Counted from the first letter of the stretch, positions 1 through 8,499 are shown. The stretch: 43,598 nt of DNA from Chlamydiia bacterium (GCA_021324995.1 JAJPIB010000061.1:1-43598); one strand, 5' to 3'. The notes: generated by a model from the letters alone, not told the origin. Program-made: numbers and translations.

Positions 1-46
1 CCATCAAACAGGGTCTTATTGCTCGAATAATGCCCCTGTTTGATGG
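1..46. repeat. 13-bp perfect inverted repeat at window edge
   Basis: CCATCAAACAGGG at 1-13 is matched exactly by its reverse complement at 34-46, leaving a 20-nt loop. The right arm lies inside the dispersed 84-bp repeat starting at 26. The window begins exactly at the left arm, so the element may extend further left. The second copy of the 84-bp repeat (12299) lacks the left arm, so the hairpin belongs to this copy only. Function is unknown; it could be the end of a mobile palindromic element. Confidence 0.6.
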
Positions 47-109
47 ATCAAAAAATGGTCGTGTTAAAACCAAAATTCTATAGCCCATTGAAACGTCACC
101 AGTATATTT
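26..109 (+). repeat. Dispersed repeat A, copy 1 (84 bp)
   Basis: This 84-bp stretch aligns without gaps to 12299-12382, with most positions identical. Shared blocks include AATAATGCCC, TTGATGGATC, AAATTCTATAG, ATTGAAACG and CAGTATATTT. Here it lies downstream of the 3' end of the minus-strand 653-aa gene. I see no coding content in it. The shared length and lack of indels point to a defined repeat unit rather than chance similarity. Confidence 0.7.
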
Positions 110-143
110 GTTGGCTCGGGTATAAAAAGCTGGATTTTGGTTC

Positions 144-2105
144 TTAAAACTTTATTTCATGAGACTGCACAGTAAAACTTTGGGTTGATTCTTTGCAGAA
201 CCGGTTTTTTCCTTTTTCCCAATGGGTTACTTTGCCGTTCTCTAGGATAATAAATTTCCATTCTTTATTCAGAGGAATTTTTCCTTTCCAGGCGCCATCG
301 CAAGAGGTAAATGAAGTAGGACTCCGGTCCCACTCAGGATCAGAGCAAATGCCTAGATTTTGCGTCGGTTTCAATTGATATAAAGCCCTAATCTCAATTG
401 CTTGAGGTGAGTTATGTGCAATCTCTTCCAAAGAAGATGAACTGACGCTGTTTTCCTTCTCAACCCCTTCAATAGATGGGACAGGAGGGCGGCGATATTT
501 GGGGACAGGAGGAATCAAATCTAGCTGAAGTACAGGATTCGCATCTTTCATAATTTCATTGTGGTAAATAGATGTACGCATAGCCCACCTAAGACTCCTG
601 CTGCTAATTTCGAAAATGTAATATTCGCCTGCGCTGCTTTGCTCGTTTACAATTTCCCGATTTCCCCGATAATCTTTTGTTATAATCGACATGATATCAT
701 GACAAGTATTCCTATCACACCATGGCGCGATAGTCAGGCACTTGTGATCCACGCGATGCAAGTCGCGGATGACACGGCAAAGATATTTTGCGGCTGAAGT
801 TGGGTCATCTCCGAGGATGACTAGCTCAGGTTGTTGTTCCTCTTCTTGCAAAAAAGGAGTTTGTTTCTTTTCTCCATAGGGGTTCAATAAATAAATAATA
901 TCTTCTTCATCAATACAAAGAGTCAGATGTTCGGAAGTCTTTTTTAGTATGCTAATTTTAAAATTATTTTCTGTGTTATCTTCAGTCGTATTATCCTTCT
1001 CTCCAAAGAAAATGAAAGCTCCTTGTCTTTGAAATCCAGATTGATTTTTTGAATAAATCAAAGCTGTGAGGGTGGCGGCCATGCGTTCTTCCGAGGGAAG
1101 GGGAGGAAGCCAGGAGTAGTATGAGCAACCATAATATCCTAATTGAGGTAAGTGGATGAAGTTGCATTGAAGATAATCCTCAAAAAAAGAGTATTCTCCC
1201 AGAAGATAGTCGTCATCGAATCTGGCGGTGCTTTCATGTGCTTCTCGTATTAAATGGAATAGGCGGTTGGGATTAAAAGCAAAGTTTATCGGATTATTCT
1301 GGCAAGATCGCTGATCTAAAGCATGCAAAAGGAACCTTATTGATGCATTTTGCCGTCCCATTTCCAAGACCTCTAAGGCTCGCTCAGAGTAATTTTTTTT
1401 ATATAATTTAAGAAGGGCACTTTGAGAGCAAGATTGGAAAGGAGCTGCATTCATACGAGGCGGGTGCAGCAAGGGTTGGCAGACGTGGGGTCCGAATATG
1501 GAAACCATGGTTTTTAAACAATCTTTCAAGTTTTTCTGTAAGCTTTCATGCAAAAAGGAAATGCGATACACATTTCGAACGACGTGCTCTGAAAAAGCGG
1601 CAAGATGCTCGCACTGCCGCATTATTGTGTGCATTGACTCAGGATGGTCTTTCCATTGCACCTGACGTATTTGTTCACAGTTGAAGTTAGGGCCTATTAA
1701 CGGTGTAAATATTTTCGAGAGCTTTTCTCTAATTCGCTTTAGCCGAGGGTCATCCATTTTTGTACTTTCAAGGAGATGATAGGTTTTAGCCGACCATGTT
1801 AAGCCATTTTCATACTCGGTTTGTTTTGTCTTGGAGAATAAATCTAACCAATTAGTGATTTCTTTGTTAAACTCAAGTTTGCTTTGGACCTTTTTAAGAG
1901 TTGTTAATAACTTCGCTTGATCTTCAGGTGGACATTGATCGATGAGGACCATTAAAGAATCGACCGCACCACGGGCTGTAACGACATTTACGATATTTTT
2001 AGAGAAATCCTTTTCATTGATCTCCCAGGCACTGGGCATTGTACTGGAAATTTCAAATAATTTGTTATTCACTGATTCAGTGAGCGTTAGTTTTGGTATA
2101 GACAT
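144..2105 (-). CDS. Large hypothetical protein with C-terminal CBM20-like starch-binding domain
   Basis: 653 aa, no signal peptide, no clear membrane span. I do not recognise the N-terminal 550 residues, which are rich in Cys, His and Leu. Residues about 570-648 look like a carbohydrate-binding module family 20: a beta-rich stretch with W606, a WKFIILENG strand (K617), then HWEKGKNRF with W629 and N634, matching the YKF...VxWExGxNR core of CBM20. A Pro-rich linker (about 530-545) precedes it. In the middle, C327 (YYGCSYY), H393 (EHLTL) and N408 (LLNPYG) fall in papain-like Cys-His-Asn order, but this is only suggestive. The gene stands alone and its base composition is AT-rich compared with the ribosomal genes. 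By analogy with chlamydial glycogen handling it could be a secreted glycogen-binding effector or enzyme; this is inference. Confidence 0.75.
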   Translation of the reverse strand: MSIPKLTLTESVNNKLFEISSTMPSAWEINEKDFSKNIVNVVTARGAVDSLMVLIDQCPPEDQAKLLTTLKKVQSKLEFNKEITNWLDLFSKTKQTEYENGLTWSAKTYHLLESTKMDDPRLKRIREKLSKIFTPLIGPNFNCEQIRQVQWKDHPESMHTIMRQCEHLAAFSEHVVRNVYRISFLHESLQKNLKDCLKTMVSIFGPHVCQPLLHPPRMNAAPFQSCSQSALLKLYKKNYSERALEVLEMGRQNASIRFLLHALDQRSCQNNPINFAFNPNRLFHLIREAHESTARFDDDYLLGEYSFFEDYLQCNFIHLPQLGYYGCSYYSWLPPLPSEERMAATLTALIYSKNQSGFQRQGAFIFFGEKDNTTEDNTENNFKISILKKTSEHLTLCIDEEDIIYLLNPYGEKKQTPFLQEEEQQPELVILGDDPTSAAKYLCRVIRDLHRVDHKCLTIAPWCDRNTCHDIMSIITKDYRGNREIVNEQSSAGEYYIFEISSRSLRWAMRTSIYHNEIMKDANPVLQLDLIPPVPKYRRPPVPSIEGVEKENSVSSSSLEEIAHNSPQAIEIRALYQLKPTQNLGICSDPEWDRSPTSFTSCDGAWKGKIPLNKEWKFIILENGKVTHWEKGKNRFCKESTQSFTVQSHEIKF

Positions 2106-2256
2106 CTTAGTCTCCTTAATTTAATTATTGATATGATTATAATTAATTGGCAAATAATTTTAAAGGTAATTCTTAATATTTAAGAATTAGTGGGTTATTA
2201 TTAAAAAGTTTTATTTTCAAGCCGAAGCAGTAAAGCTTTTGGATACAAAAGCCTCC

Positions 2257-2286
2257 TTGACAAAATCGATTTTTCTGCGATACTGC
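2257..2286 (+). promoter_or_regulatory. Candidate sigma70-type promoter for TPR-lipoprotein pair
   Basis: TTGACA at 2257-2262 is a perfect -35 hexamer, with TACTGC at 2281-2286 as a weaker -10 (18-bp spacer). It lies 26 bp before the start codon of the TPR gene. A GCTTTTG-GATA-CAAAAGC hairpin (2235-2252) abuts the -35 upstream. Confidence 0.45.
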
Positions 2287-2311
2287 AGGCGGTCTATCTA
2301 TAAAGGAATCT

Positions 2312-3421
2312 ATGAAAAAATCTCTTGCTGCTTCTGCGTTATCTTTTCTCCTGCTTAGCGCGCCAATCTCTTCTCACGCTGCCTATATTTTTAAAAATGG
2401 AAAGCTAACCAAAAGCGAAGAGACTCCAACGATGTCAGTTCAGGAGCATTACAGCGCTGCTATGGATGCCTACCAGAAGCAAAGTTGGGATGAGGTCGTG
2501 CATCATTGCGTCATTGTAATTAAAAATTTTTCTGGGTCTCCTTTTGCTCAAGAAGCTTACTTTTATTTGGGTGTGAGTTATTTTCACACCGGTGAGTATG
2601 AGTTCTCCAATCGCTTCTTAACAAAATATCTTAAAAAACAAGCGACTCCAAAATATTTTGAAGAGGCGATCCATTACAAATTCAAGATTGCACAGCAGTT
2701 TCAGAAAGGGGAACGGTTGCATGTGCTAGGAATGGAGAATTTACCAAAATGGATTCCTGCAGGAGAGGAGGCCATTTCCATTTATGATGAAGTCATCACC
2801 GCTCTTCCCCATCATGAATTGGCAACACAAGCGCTTTTTGGGAAAGCAAAACTGTTGCTGAAAGCCGAAGAATATAAATCAAGTGTTGAAACCTATCAAA
2901 TCCTCATTCGACGCTTCCCGAAACATCCGCTCGCTGCAGAAAGTTATATTGGAGTCGGTGAAGTTTACCTTACCCAAGCGCAGGCGGAGTATCCTGATCA
3001 GGATTTTTTAGATTTATGCGAGATCAACCTGCGAAAGTTTAAGTTTAATTTTCCAAGCGACGAGCGCGTTACGGTTGCAGAGAATTTGCTGCTTCAGATG
3101 AAGGAAGTTTATGCGAGCGATCTCTATGAAACAGGCCGCTTTTATGAGCGTACAAAAAAGCCACATGCTGCCTATATTTATTACACACGGATTGTGGCGA
3201 AATACCCTGAAACTAAGGTGTCCGAGGTTGCAACACGCCGTCTAAGCAAGATGAACTTCAAACCATCGGGGGTTGAGACTGTGGAGAAGGCTAAAGTGAT
3301 TCCTCAGTCTGAACCTGCAGATGACTCCAAACAATCGCCTCTTTTAAATCTGCATCCTCAAGGATATACTGTTGAAGCAGAGGATTCCCAATCCTCGGCA
3401 TTAGCGGAGGATGTGAAGTGA
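2312..3421 (+). CDS. Exported TPR/BamD-like protein
   Basis: 369 aa. The N-terminus is a classical signal peptide (Lys-Lys, hydrophobic core, cleavage probably after SSHA near residue 23) and has no lipobox. Helical TPR-type repeats follow: about 45-108 (HYSAAMDAY...), 170-225 (ALFGKAKLLLKAEEY...) and 270-310 (YETGRFYERTKKPHAAYIYY). This matches the BamD/YbgF family of periplasmic TPR proteins. BamD is normally a lipoprotein of the outer-membrane protein assembly machine; the missing Cys means it may be a periplasmic relative. The C-terminal 60 residues look disordered. The stop overlaps the next gene's GTG start (GTGA), so the two are translationally coupled. Confidence 0.8.
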   Translation: MKKSLAASALSFLLLSAPISSHAAYIFKNGKLTKSEETPTMSVQEHYSAAMDAYQKQSWDEVVHHCVIVIKNFSGSPFAQEAYFYLGVSYFHTGEYEFSNRFLTKYLKKQATPKYFEEAIHYKFKIAQQFQKGERLHVLGMENLPKWIPAGEEAISIYDEVITALPHHELATQALFGKAKLLLKAEEYKSSVETYQILIRRFPKHPLAAESYIGVGEVYLTQAQAEYPDQDFLDLCEINLRKFKFNFPSDERVTVAENLLLQMKEVYASDLYETGRFYERTKKPHAAYIYYTRIVAKYPETKVSEVATRRLSKMNFKPSGVETVEKAKVIPQSEPADDSKQSPLLNLHPQGYTVEAEDSQSSALAEDVK

Positions 3422-4050
3422 GAAACCTTTCCTTAGGCCTCCTGTTGCTTCTGACGGCATGTGGGTACCGTTTCGAGGGGAGCGGTAAGCCGGAAGGAGT
3501 GGTGGGAATTTCCATTCCTTATATTAAAGGGGATGGAGAAGGTCGTTTGAACGCTGAATTGGTCAAAGCTCTTAGCTCCTCAGGGATGTTTGATTGCGTC
3601 CAAAACGGTGGAGAATTGATCCTGCAGGCAAGCATTATTGCCGATGGGGACGAGCGCATCGGATATCGCTATGATCGGGATCCTACGACGGGAAAAAGAC
3701 GCGATAATATTATAGGAACAGAGAACCGTAGATCATTATCCGTCCAATTGACGTTAATCGATGGAAATACTCAGGAGCTGGTGCTAGAGCCTTTTGTTGT
3801 CAGCGCGGTTGCAGATTATGACTACGTCGACTCGAATTCAATTCGTGATTTAACTTTTACGATGCCGAATGGCAAACCGCAGAAGATTCTCGACTTTTCT
3901 CTTGGCCAGCTAGACTCCTTTGAAGGAGCTCATGACGATACAGGGATTGTCATTTATCGCATTCTTGCTCAAAAGATCGTTGATGGGCTCATCGTTAAAA
4001 ACGCAATAGATCGCATTGCACGCGAGAAAGCGGCTGTATCCCAAGAATAA
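3418..4050 (+). CDS. LptE-like outer-membrane lipoprotein
   Basis: 210 aa, GTG start inside the stop of the upstream TPR gene. The signal peptide ends in a lipobox LLTAC with C15 as the likely acylated Cys. The mature protein starts GYRFEGS, which resembles the GY(H/R)L start of LptE/RlpB, the lipoprotein plug of the LPS translocon LptD. Length and an alternating beta pattern (GELILQASII, RSLSVQLTLIDG) fit that family, but similarity is weak and the name is tentative. Pairing with a TPR envelope protein and proximity to lipid A genes support an envelope role. The stop codon is part of a 37-bp inverted repeat. Confidence 0.7.
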   Translation: MRNLSLGLLLLLTACGYRFEGSGKPEGVVGISIPYIKGDGEGRLNAELVKALSSSGMFDCVQNGGELILQASIIADGDERIGYRYDRDPTTGKRRDNIIGTENRRSLSVQLTLIDGNTQELVLEPFVVSAVADYDYVDSNSIRDLTFTMPNGKPQKILDFSLGQLDSFEGAHDDTGIVIYRILAQKIVDGLIVKNAIDRIAREKAAVSQE

Positions 4051-4211
4051 GTAAGTCCGCGGAAGTATTTATAAAAACCTTCAAGTTCTTTTCGCAATCT
4101 TTTGCATCAAACTCCTCAGCCATGTGCTCACACATTGTCTTCGTCGTTCACTACACAATCTCATCGAAAAGCCCCTTGAATTTTTTTATAAATACTTCCG
4201 CGGACTTACTT
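4049..4211. repeat. Long inverted repeat between convergent genes (37-bp arms)
   Basis: Arms 4049-4085 and 4175-4211 are near-perfect reverse complements (core AAGTAAGTCCGCGGAAGTAT), separated by about 89 nt. The stem spans the stop of the LptE-like gene and ends 3 bp before the stop of the convergent gene at 4215. It could serve as a two-way transcription terminator, or be a small palindromic mobile element. The loop holds no convincing gene. Confidence 0.75.
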
Positions 4212-4214
4212 AAT

Positions 4215-4649
4215 TCATTGCTTTTTTCCAATGGCGGAGATAACAGCCTCTGTATCCTGGACCTCAGCGAGGAAATGCTGAAGGACTTTCAAAATGTATT
4301 TTGGAGTATTGTAAACCCCCGAGTTTGTATAAACGATCTCCAGGTGAGGTTTATTAGCCTGCAAAAGGGCGATAAGAGTTGTTGTCGTGGGGAGCTCTTC
4401 AATAAGTTCAGGAACGATCCATATCGCAAACTGATCATTGAATAGGGTAACCTTTTCTGGGGTTTCAATGATGTGGAAGTAATGGTTGAGATGATCGTCA
4501 CTGATGGAATGGTCTAGTTCAGCATGATTGAGCAGCCCAAGATCGTTAAGCAGTTTCATATCGACAGGAATTACCCCATCATGAACCCATTTGGACAGAT
4601 TCTTGGAAAATTCCTGATAAGCCTCTTCCAAAATGCTAGGATTAATCAT
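4215..4649 (-). CDS. Conserved hypothetical small protein (144 aa)
   Basis: Start chosen at the ATG at 4649: GAGGAG lies 7 nt upstream of it, whereas the in-frame TTG at 4664 has no ribosome-binding site. The protein is soluble and alpha/beta, starting MINPSILEEAYQEF and ending AVISAIGKKQ. There is no signal peptide or membrane segment. I do not recognise a domain. It resembles the small unknown proteins found near the carboxypeptidase gene in chlamydial genomes, but I cannot verify orthology. It is convergent with the LptE-like gene and divergent from the carboxypeptidase gene. Confidence 0.75.
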   Translation of the reverse strand: MINPSILEEAYQEFSKNLSKWVHDGVIPVDMKLLNDLGLLNHAELDHSISDDHLNHYFHIIETPEKVTLFNDQFAIWIVPELIEELPTTTTLIALLQANKPHLEIVYTNSGVYNTPKYILKVLQHFLAEVQDTEAVISAIGKKQ

Positions 4650-5078
4650 GCGCTTGCTCCTCAAATATCTATCCCGCCATAGACTTAGTTTATCTGTGCG
4701 GATAGGGGGTTGTCAAGTGTGTTGTTAAAATTTATATTTACAACGTTCTTATTTTTTTTAAAGAGCGTTGTATGCTTTTTTTTAAAAATGCAACTTAAGT
4801 TTTGAAATTTCTCGTTTGGATAGTGTCGCATGAGCTTCTTTTTTAGTGTGTTAGATTTAATTTCGAAAAGGCGTTCATCTAGAAAATATTTTAATCTCGA
4901 AAAGGTTTTTTTCATTTTTGGGGAGTCTCGTAGGTGCAAAATTCTCTTTGGGTTATTATTCGAAAGGGATTGAAATTGCAGGGGTAATCGCTGTGCTGAT
5001 ATATTGCTTCGCTTCCAATGGATTTTTTTTGTTGTAAATCGATGATCACCCAACTTGTGAAAAGGGGTTGTTTGCTCT
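4650..5078. other. 429-bp AT-rich intergenic region
   Basis: This divergent intergenic region separates the small unknown gene from the carboxypeptidase. It contains an 11-bp stem (4740-4750 with 4761-4771, one G-U pair) followed on the plus strand by a run of nine T (about 4775-4783), which looks like a terminator but has no plus-strand gene upstream. A 122-codon minus-strand open frame (4685-5053) is Lys/Asn-rich and lacks a ribosome-binding site, so I do not call it. The promoters for both flanking genes probably lie here. Confidence 0.5.
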
Positions 5079-6377
5079 ATGAAATATGTATTCTACTTTC
5101 TTTGTCTAGTTCCTATTTGGGTCGGGGCTGCCTCTCCTTTAAGGGTTGAGGTTTCAGGAAAAGCGGCGATTTTGGTGAATGCAGAGACAGGAGCTGTCCT
5201 TTGGGAAAAGAACGCGCATACCTTACTTTTTCCTGCGAGCACGACCAAGATGATCACAGCTCTTTATGCTGTCGAGAAAAAGGGTCATGATCTAGATACA
5301 ATGGTCACCGCTTCCTATGATGCAGTGATGACGATTTCTCCTGCAGCGCGACGCTCCCTTAACGGAAATCATCCTCCTTATCGGCTTGAATATGGCGGCA
5401 CGCATATGGGGATTAAAGTGGATGAAACTCTTCCTTTGCGGGCTTTGCTTTATGGGTTGATGTTGGCTTCGGGTAATGATGCTGCGAATGTGATTGCAGA
5501 GCATGTCTCTGGAAGCGTTCTTAATTTCATGGAGGAGCTCAATGCTTACGTTCGCTCGAAAGGATGCGAGAATACGCTGCTTTATACTCCTCATGGGCTT
5601 CCGTGTGAGGAGCATAAAACAACGGCATTTGACTTGGCAATTTTGGCAAGAGAGTTCTTGAAGAATGGTTTTCTAAGGCAAGTGGTCAAATCCGTACAAT
5701 ATCCTCGCCCCCAAACCAATAAACAGCCTGAGTCGATCCTGGTCCAGCACAATGCGCTTGTAAAGCCTGGAAAGCCTTTTTTTTATCCCAAAGCGATAGG
5801 AATAAAAACGGGTTACATTTCTGCTGGAGGATACACGCTTGTCTCGGCGGCAGAAGATGAAAATCGCCGTTTGATTGCAGTGATTTTGGGTTGCGACAGA
5901 GTCGAACAACGTTACACGGATGCAATCGCGCTTTTTGAAGCAGGGTTTAACGAAAAAAAAGTGTTCAGAACCCTATTTTCCAAGGGATTCGATCTTTTTA
6001 CCCATTCGGTTCAGGGAGGGGAAGCTCCTTTGCAGGCTTATCTTTCCGATGATGTCTTCCTAGAATATTACCCTTCCGAAGAACCTGTATTCACAACAGC
6101 CGTTTTTTGGCAGCCTCCTGCCTTACCTATTCAAAGAGGGCAACAGGTCGGGGAAATGCAGGTAGTATCGCAAGGAAAAATCTTGATCTCCGCCCCTCTT
6201 TATGCTGCAAAACCTGTTCAGGCGACTTTTTTGCATAGGATGAGTCTCGTAGGGCATAGGATTAAAGCCGAGCTATGGGGCCATTTAACACTTGTCATGG
6301 CATCAATGGGAATTTTTGTCCTGGCCGGCTCGTTCTATTATTCTTACAAAAGATCTAAAAGGCAGTTGTCGGATTAA
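5079..6377 (+). CDS. dacF: D-alanyl-D-alanine carboxypeptidase (penicillin-binding protein 5/6 family)
   Basis: 432 aa. A signal peptide covers the first 18 residues. The three motifs of the serine DD-peptidase (S11) family are all present: S54-T-T-K57 (nucleophile and general base), S131-G-N133, and K243-T-G245. A hydrophobic segment at about 402-420, followed by YKRSKR, anchors the C-terminus in the inner membrane, as in DacA/DacF. The enzyme removes the terminal D-Ala from peptidoglycan stem peptides in the periplasm, which fits the transient chlamydial septal peptidoglycan. The ATG is preceded by a loosely spaced AAAGGGG. The stop shares TTAA with the convergent rsmA stop. Confidence 0.95.
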   Translation: MKYVFYFLCLVPIWVGAASPLRVEVSGKAAILVNAETGAVLWEKNAHTLLFPASTTKMITALYAVEKKGHDLDTMVTASYDAVMTISPAARRSLNGNHPPYRLEYGGTHMGIKVDETLPLRALLYGLMLASGNDAANVIAEHVSGSVLNFMEELNAYVRSKGCENTLLYTPHGLPCEEHKTTAFDLAILAREFLKNGFLRQVVKSVQYPRPQTNKQPESILVQHNALVKPGKPFFYPKAIGIKTGYISAGGYTLVSAAEDENRRLIAVILGCDRVEQRYTDAIALFEAGFNEKKVFRTLFSKGFDLFTHSVQGGEAPLQAYLSDDVFLEYYPSEEPVFTTAVFWQPPALPIQRGQQVGEMQVVSQGKILISAPLYAAKPVQATFLHRMSLVGHRIKAELWGHLTLVMASMGIFVLAGSFYYSYKRSKRQLSD

Positions 6378-7216
6378 GCGTTCAGTGCTTCGAAAAGCGA
6401 TATAAATTCATGGACGGATAGTCCCTCAGGACGCTGTGTGGGCGGCTGCCCAATACAGATGAGGTTTTTTTCAACTTTTTCAGGGCTGTATAGATCTTTC
6501 AAAGATGAACGGAGCATTTTTCTTCTTTGTCCAAAAGCTGTCCTCGTTAGCTGGAAAAAAGATTCTTCTTGCCCTTGAAGCAAGGGCGGATGGAGCTTAC
6601 AGTGAACGACGGAAGAAAGCACTTTGGGTCGTGGGTAAAAGCAACTCGGTTTGACTGTAAAACTACTGGAAACATTTCCGTAAAACTGAAGAAAGACGGT
6701 GAGGCTGCTGTATTCCGGGGTTCCTTTTTGAGCGGCCATGCGATCTCCGAACTCTTTTTGTACCATGATCGTTAGTGACTCGACTAAGTCAAACAGAGGA
6801 AAAAGGAGTGTCAGAATTGGTGTTGTGATGTGATAGGGAAGATTAGCGACAACTTTGCATTTTTTCCCTTTTCGTTTTTTTAGAAAATCAATAAGAGGAA
6901 ACTCAAGAATATCTGCTTGAACGACATCAAGGCGATTGTCTGGGGTTTGAAGGCGTGTCAAAGCTTGGGCAAAAACAGCGTCCATTTCAATGGCAAGGAC
7001 GTGCGCTCCTTTGTCAAGCAGGGCTTGGGTAAGGGCGCCAGGTCCCGGTCCGATTTCGATCACAAAATCACCGCTGCAGACTTCAGCGACTCCTATGATT
7101 TTTTGGATAATATTTCCATCGATAAGAAAGTTTTGAGACAGTCCCTTTTTTGCGTGTAGTCCTCGCTCTTTAAGAAAAGCTTTCAGGTCGGAAGGTTTAT
7201 ATACTTTTTCTTTCAT
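6374..7216 (-). CDS. rsmA: 16S rRNA dimethyladenosine transferase RsmA (KsgA)
   Basis: 280 aa. It dimethylates two adjacent adenosines near the 3' end of 16S rRNA, a late 30S assembly checkpoint, using S-adenosylmethionine. Visible motifs: QNFLID (28-33), SAM-binding motif I E54-IGPGPG60, acidic E77 in motif II, D102 (ADILEF), and catalytic NLPY at 125-128, followed by the C-terminal helical domain with FYPRPKVLS. Length is normal. The ATG at 7216 has GGAGAAAGG just upstream. It converges on the carboxypeptidase gene with a 4-bp overlap of the two stop codons. Confidence 0.96.
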   Translation of the reverse strand: MKEKVYKPSDLKAFLKERGLHAKKGLSQNFLIDGNIIQKIIGVAEVCSGDFVIEIGPGPGALTQALLDKGAHVLAIEMDAVFAQALTRLQTPDNRLDVVQADILEFPLIDFLKKRKGKKCKVVANLPYHITTPILTLLFPLFDLVESLTIMVQKEFGDRMAAQKGTPEYSSLTVFLQFYGNVSSSFTVKPSCFYPRPKVLSSVVHCKLHPPLLQGQEESFFQLTRTAFGQRRKMLRSSLKDLYSPEKVEKNLICIGQPPTQRPEGLSVHEFISLFEALNA

Positions 7217-7282
7217 CCTTTCTCCGGCGGAAGCTCTAGCCCCAGAAGTTTGGTATTTTCAAATGGGCTCAGATCGAGAACA

Positions 7283-7326
7283 TGGCTCGGTCTTAAATCC
7301 AAATTTTCAATCGCGTTGGGTATACA
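7283..7326 (+). repeat. Repeat B, right half only
   Basis: TGGCTCGGTCTTAAATCC followed by an AAATTTTCAATCGCG block and GTTGGGTATAC matches the right arm of the full palindrome at 9676-9769. The left arm is absent or too degenerate to see. It lies between the 5' end of rsmA and the 3' end of the SurA-like gene. Confidence 0.7.
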
Positions 7327-7351
7327 ATTCCAGGCTTTAATGCGCATGGGT

Positions 7352-8398
7352 TTAGCGCAAAACAAAGGGTTGGAAGTCGCTTGGGAGTATCTCTATCATA
7401 TGCTTTTCATCGTAGCCAAGCTTGTCTCGCAGTTTTGTGATATATTGAGTATTTTCTTTAGAGGCTGCTTCTTGGAGGAGCTCTTCTTTAAGTTGTTCTG
7501 CCATTTTTTCAAAGGAGGGGACTTCCTTTCTAGAATGCTTTTTAAGATGAAAAATCCGGTAGACGACAGAATTGTCTACCCGGCTGACTTGAGCAATAGG
7601 TTTGCTAAAGGAGCCAGTCGTCAGGGTTTCCAGAACTTGTTTGTGAGCTTCGGAAACATTTTTTTCATCGGCTTTTATTTCTTGGGAAACAGAAATTGTT
7701 GTCGCTTCATCTGGAGAAGTCAATTGTTCGGTGACAGAGGAGAGGTTGAGATGCTTATTCATGAGTTCAAAGGCCTTTGAGGCGAGAAGCTCGCTTGTTG
7801 CGCGATTGCCGGAACGGATAGAAAGAACTTGGTATTCCCATTCTTGCATTTCAGGATTGTCGATGCAGTACTGATTGTAAGCATCTTTGACGTCTTTGGA
7901 GTTGACGCTGTTAATTGCTTTAGAATTGACGCGAAACCAAATCATTCGTTGAACGATCATCTCGTCCTGGATCATTTTGCGCGTCTCTTCATAAGTCAAT
8001 CCCAACTTATCCAACGTAGGCATGGTGTTCGGGCCGAATCTGTTTAAAATCTCTTCGCGCACTTCTGCTTCTGACACTTTGAGCTCTAGTTTTTCTGCGT
8101 CGACAAGCATCAATTCAGTATCGATCATTTGTGAGAGATAGTCTCTCCATTGGCTTGAGTAAAATTGAAATCTTGCCATTTTGGAGTTAGCGAGATGGGG
8201 ATAGTGTTTTTGTAGAAAGAGATCCATTCTTTTCATGACGTCAATCACGGAAATCGTTTTCTCATTCACCTTTGCAAGAATTCTGTTATGAATGATGAGA
8301 TCTGCTGTTTCTTCATTTTCCGAAGGGATGGGTGCATCAGCGTGGACTGAAAAAGCGGCTATGCAGCATAGAAATGTAAAGAGGATTTTTTTAGCCAT
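7352..8398 (-). CDS. SurA-like periplasmic chaperone / peptidyl-prolyl isomerase
   Basis: 348 aa with a signal peptide ending near VHADA (residue 22). Residues about 40-165 match the SurA N-terminal chaperone domain: NRILAKVNEKTISVIDV, followed by long helices with LIDTELML-type packing and a segment like RFGPNTMPTLDKLGLTYEET. The 185-310 region sits where a parvulin domain would be (EWEYQVLSI, a strand-helix pattern), but the usual His and Met/Phe active-site residues are not obvious, so isomerase activity is doubtful. The probable role is escorting outer-membrane proteins through the periplasm. ATG at 8398 with GGGAAAA upstream. It shares strand with rsmA and the methyltransferase gene, but repeat B copies separate them. 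Confidence 0.82.
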   Translation of the reverse strand: MAKKILFTFLCCIAAFSVHADAPIPSENEETADLIIHNRILAKVNEKTISVIDVMKRMDLFLQKHYPHLANSKMARFQFYSSQWRDYLSQMIDTELMLVDAEKLELKVSEAEVREEILNRFGPNTMPTLDKLGLTYEETRKMIQDEMIVQRMIWFRVNSKAINSVNSKDVKDAYNQYCIDNPEMQEWEYQVLSIRSGNRATSELLASKAFELMNKHLNLSSVTEQLTSPDEATTISVSQEIKADEKNVSEAHKQVLETLTTGSFSKPIAQVSRVDNSVVYRIFHLKKHSRKEVPSFEKMAEQLKEELLQEAASKENTQYITKLRDKLGYDEKHMIEILPSDFQPFVLR

Positions 8399-8426
8399 GG
8401 GTGTTTTCCCTTTAATTTTAGGTAGA

Positions 8427-8484
8427 TACCGATGTGAGGTGAATTTGGCTTGGGCTTAATCCAAATTTTCACTCGTGTTCGGTA
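8427..8484. repeat. Repeat B, short palindromic copy (about 58 bp)
   Basis: A degenerate left arm TACCGATGTGAGGTGAATTT and a right arm beginning ATCCAAATTTTCACTCGTG and ending TTCGGTA fold on each other around GGCTTGGGCTTA. The arms correspond to the ends of the longer repeat B copies, with the centre deleted. It sits in the 101-bp gap between the SurA-like start and the end of the methyltransferase gene. Confidence 0.6.
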
Positions 8485-8499
8485 GAGTTAGTACAGAAA

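Noticed and set aside
4685..5053. 122-codon minus-strand open frame in the gap before the carboxypeptidase gene
   Set aside because: Lys/Asn-rich composition follows the AT-rich base content, no ribosome-binding site is present, and the frame crosses a T-rich hairpin; I do not see a protein family.
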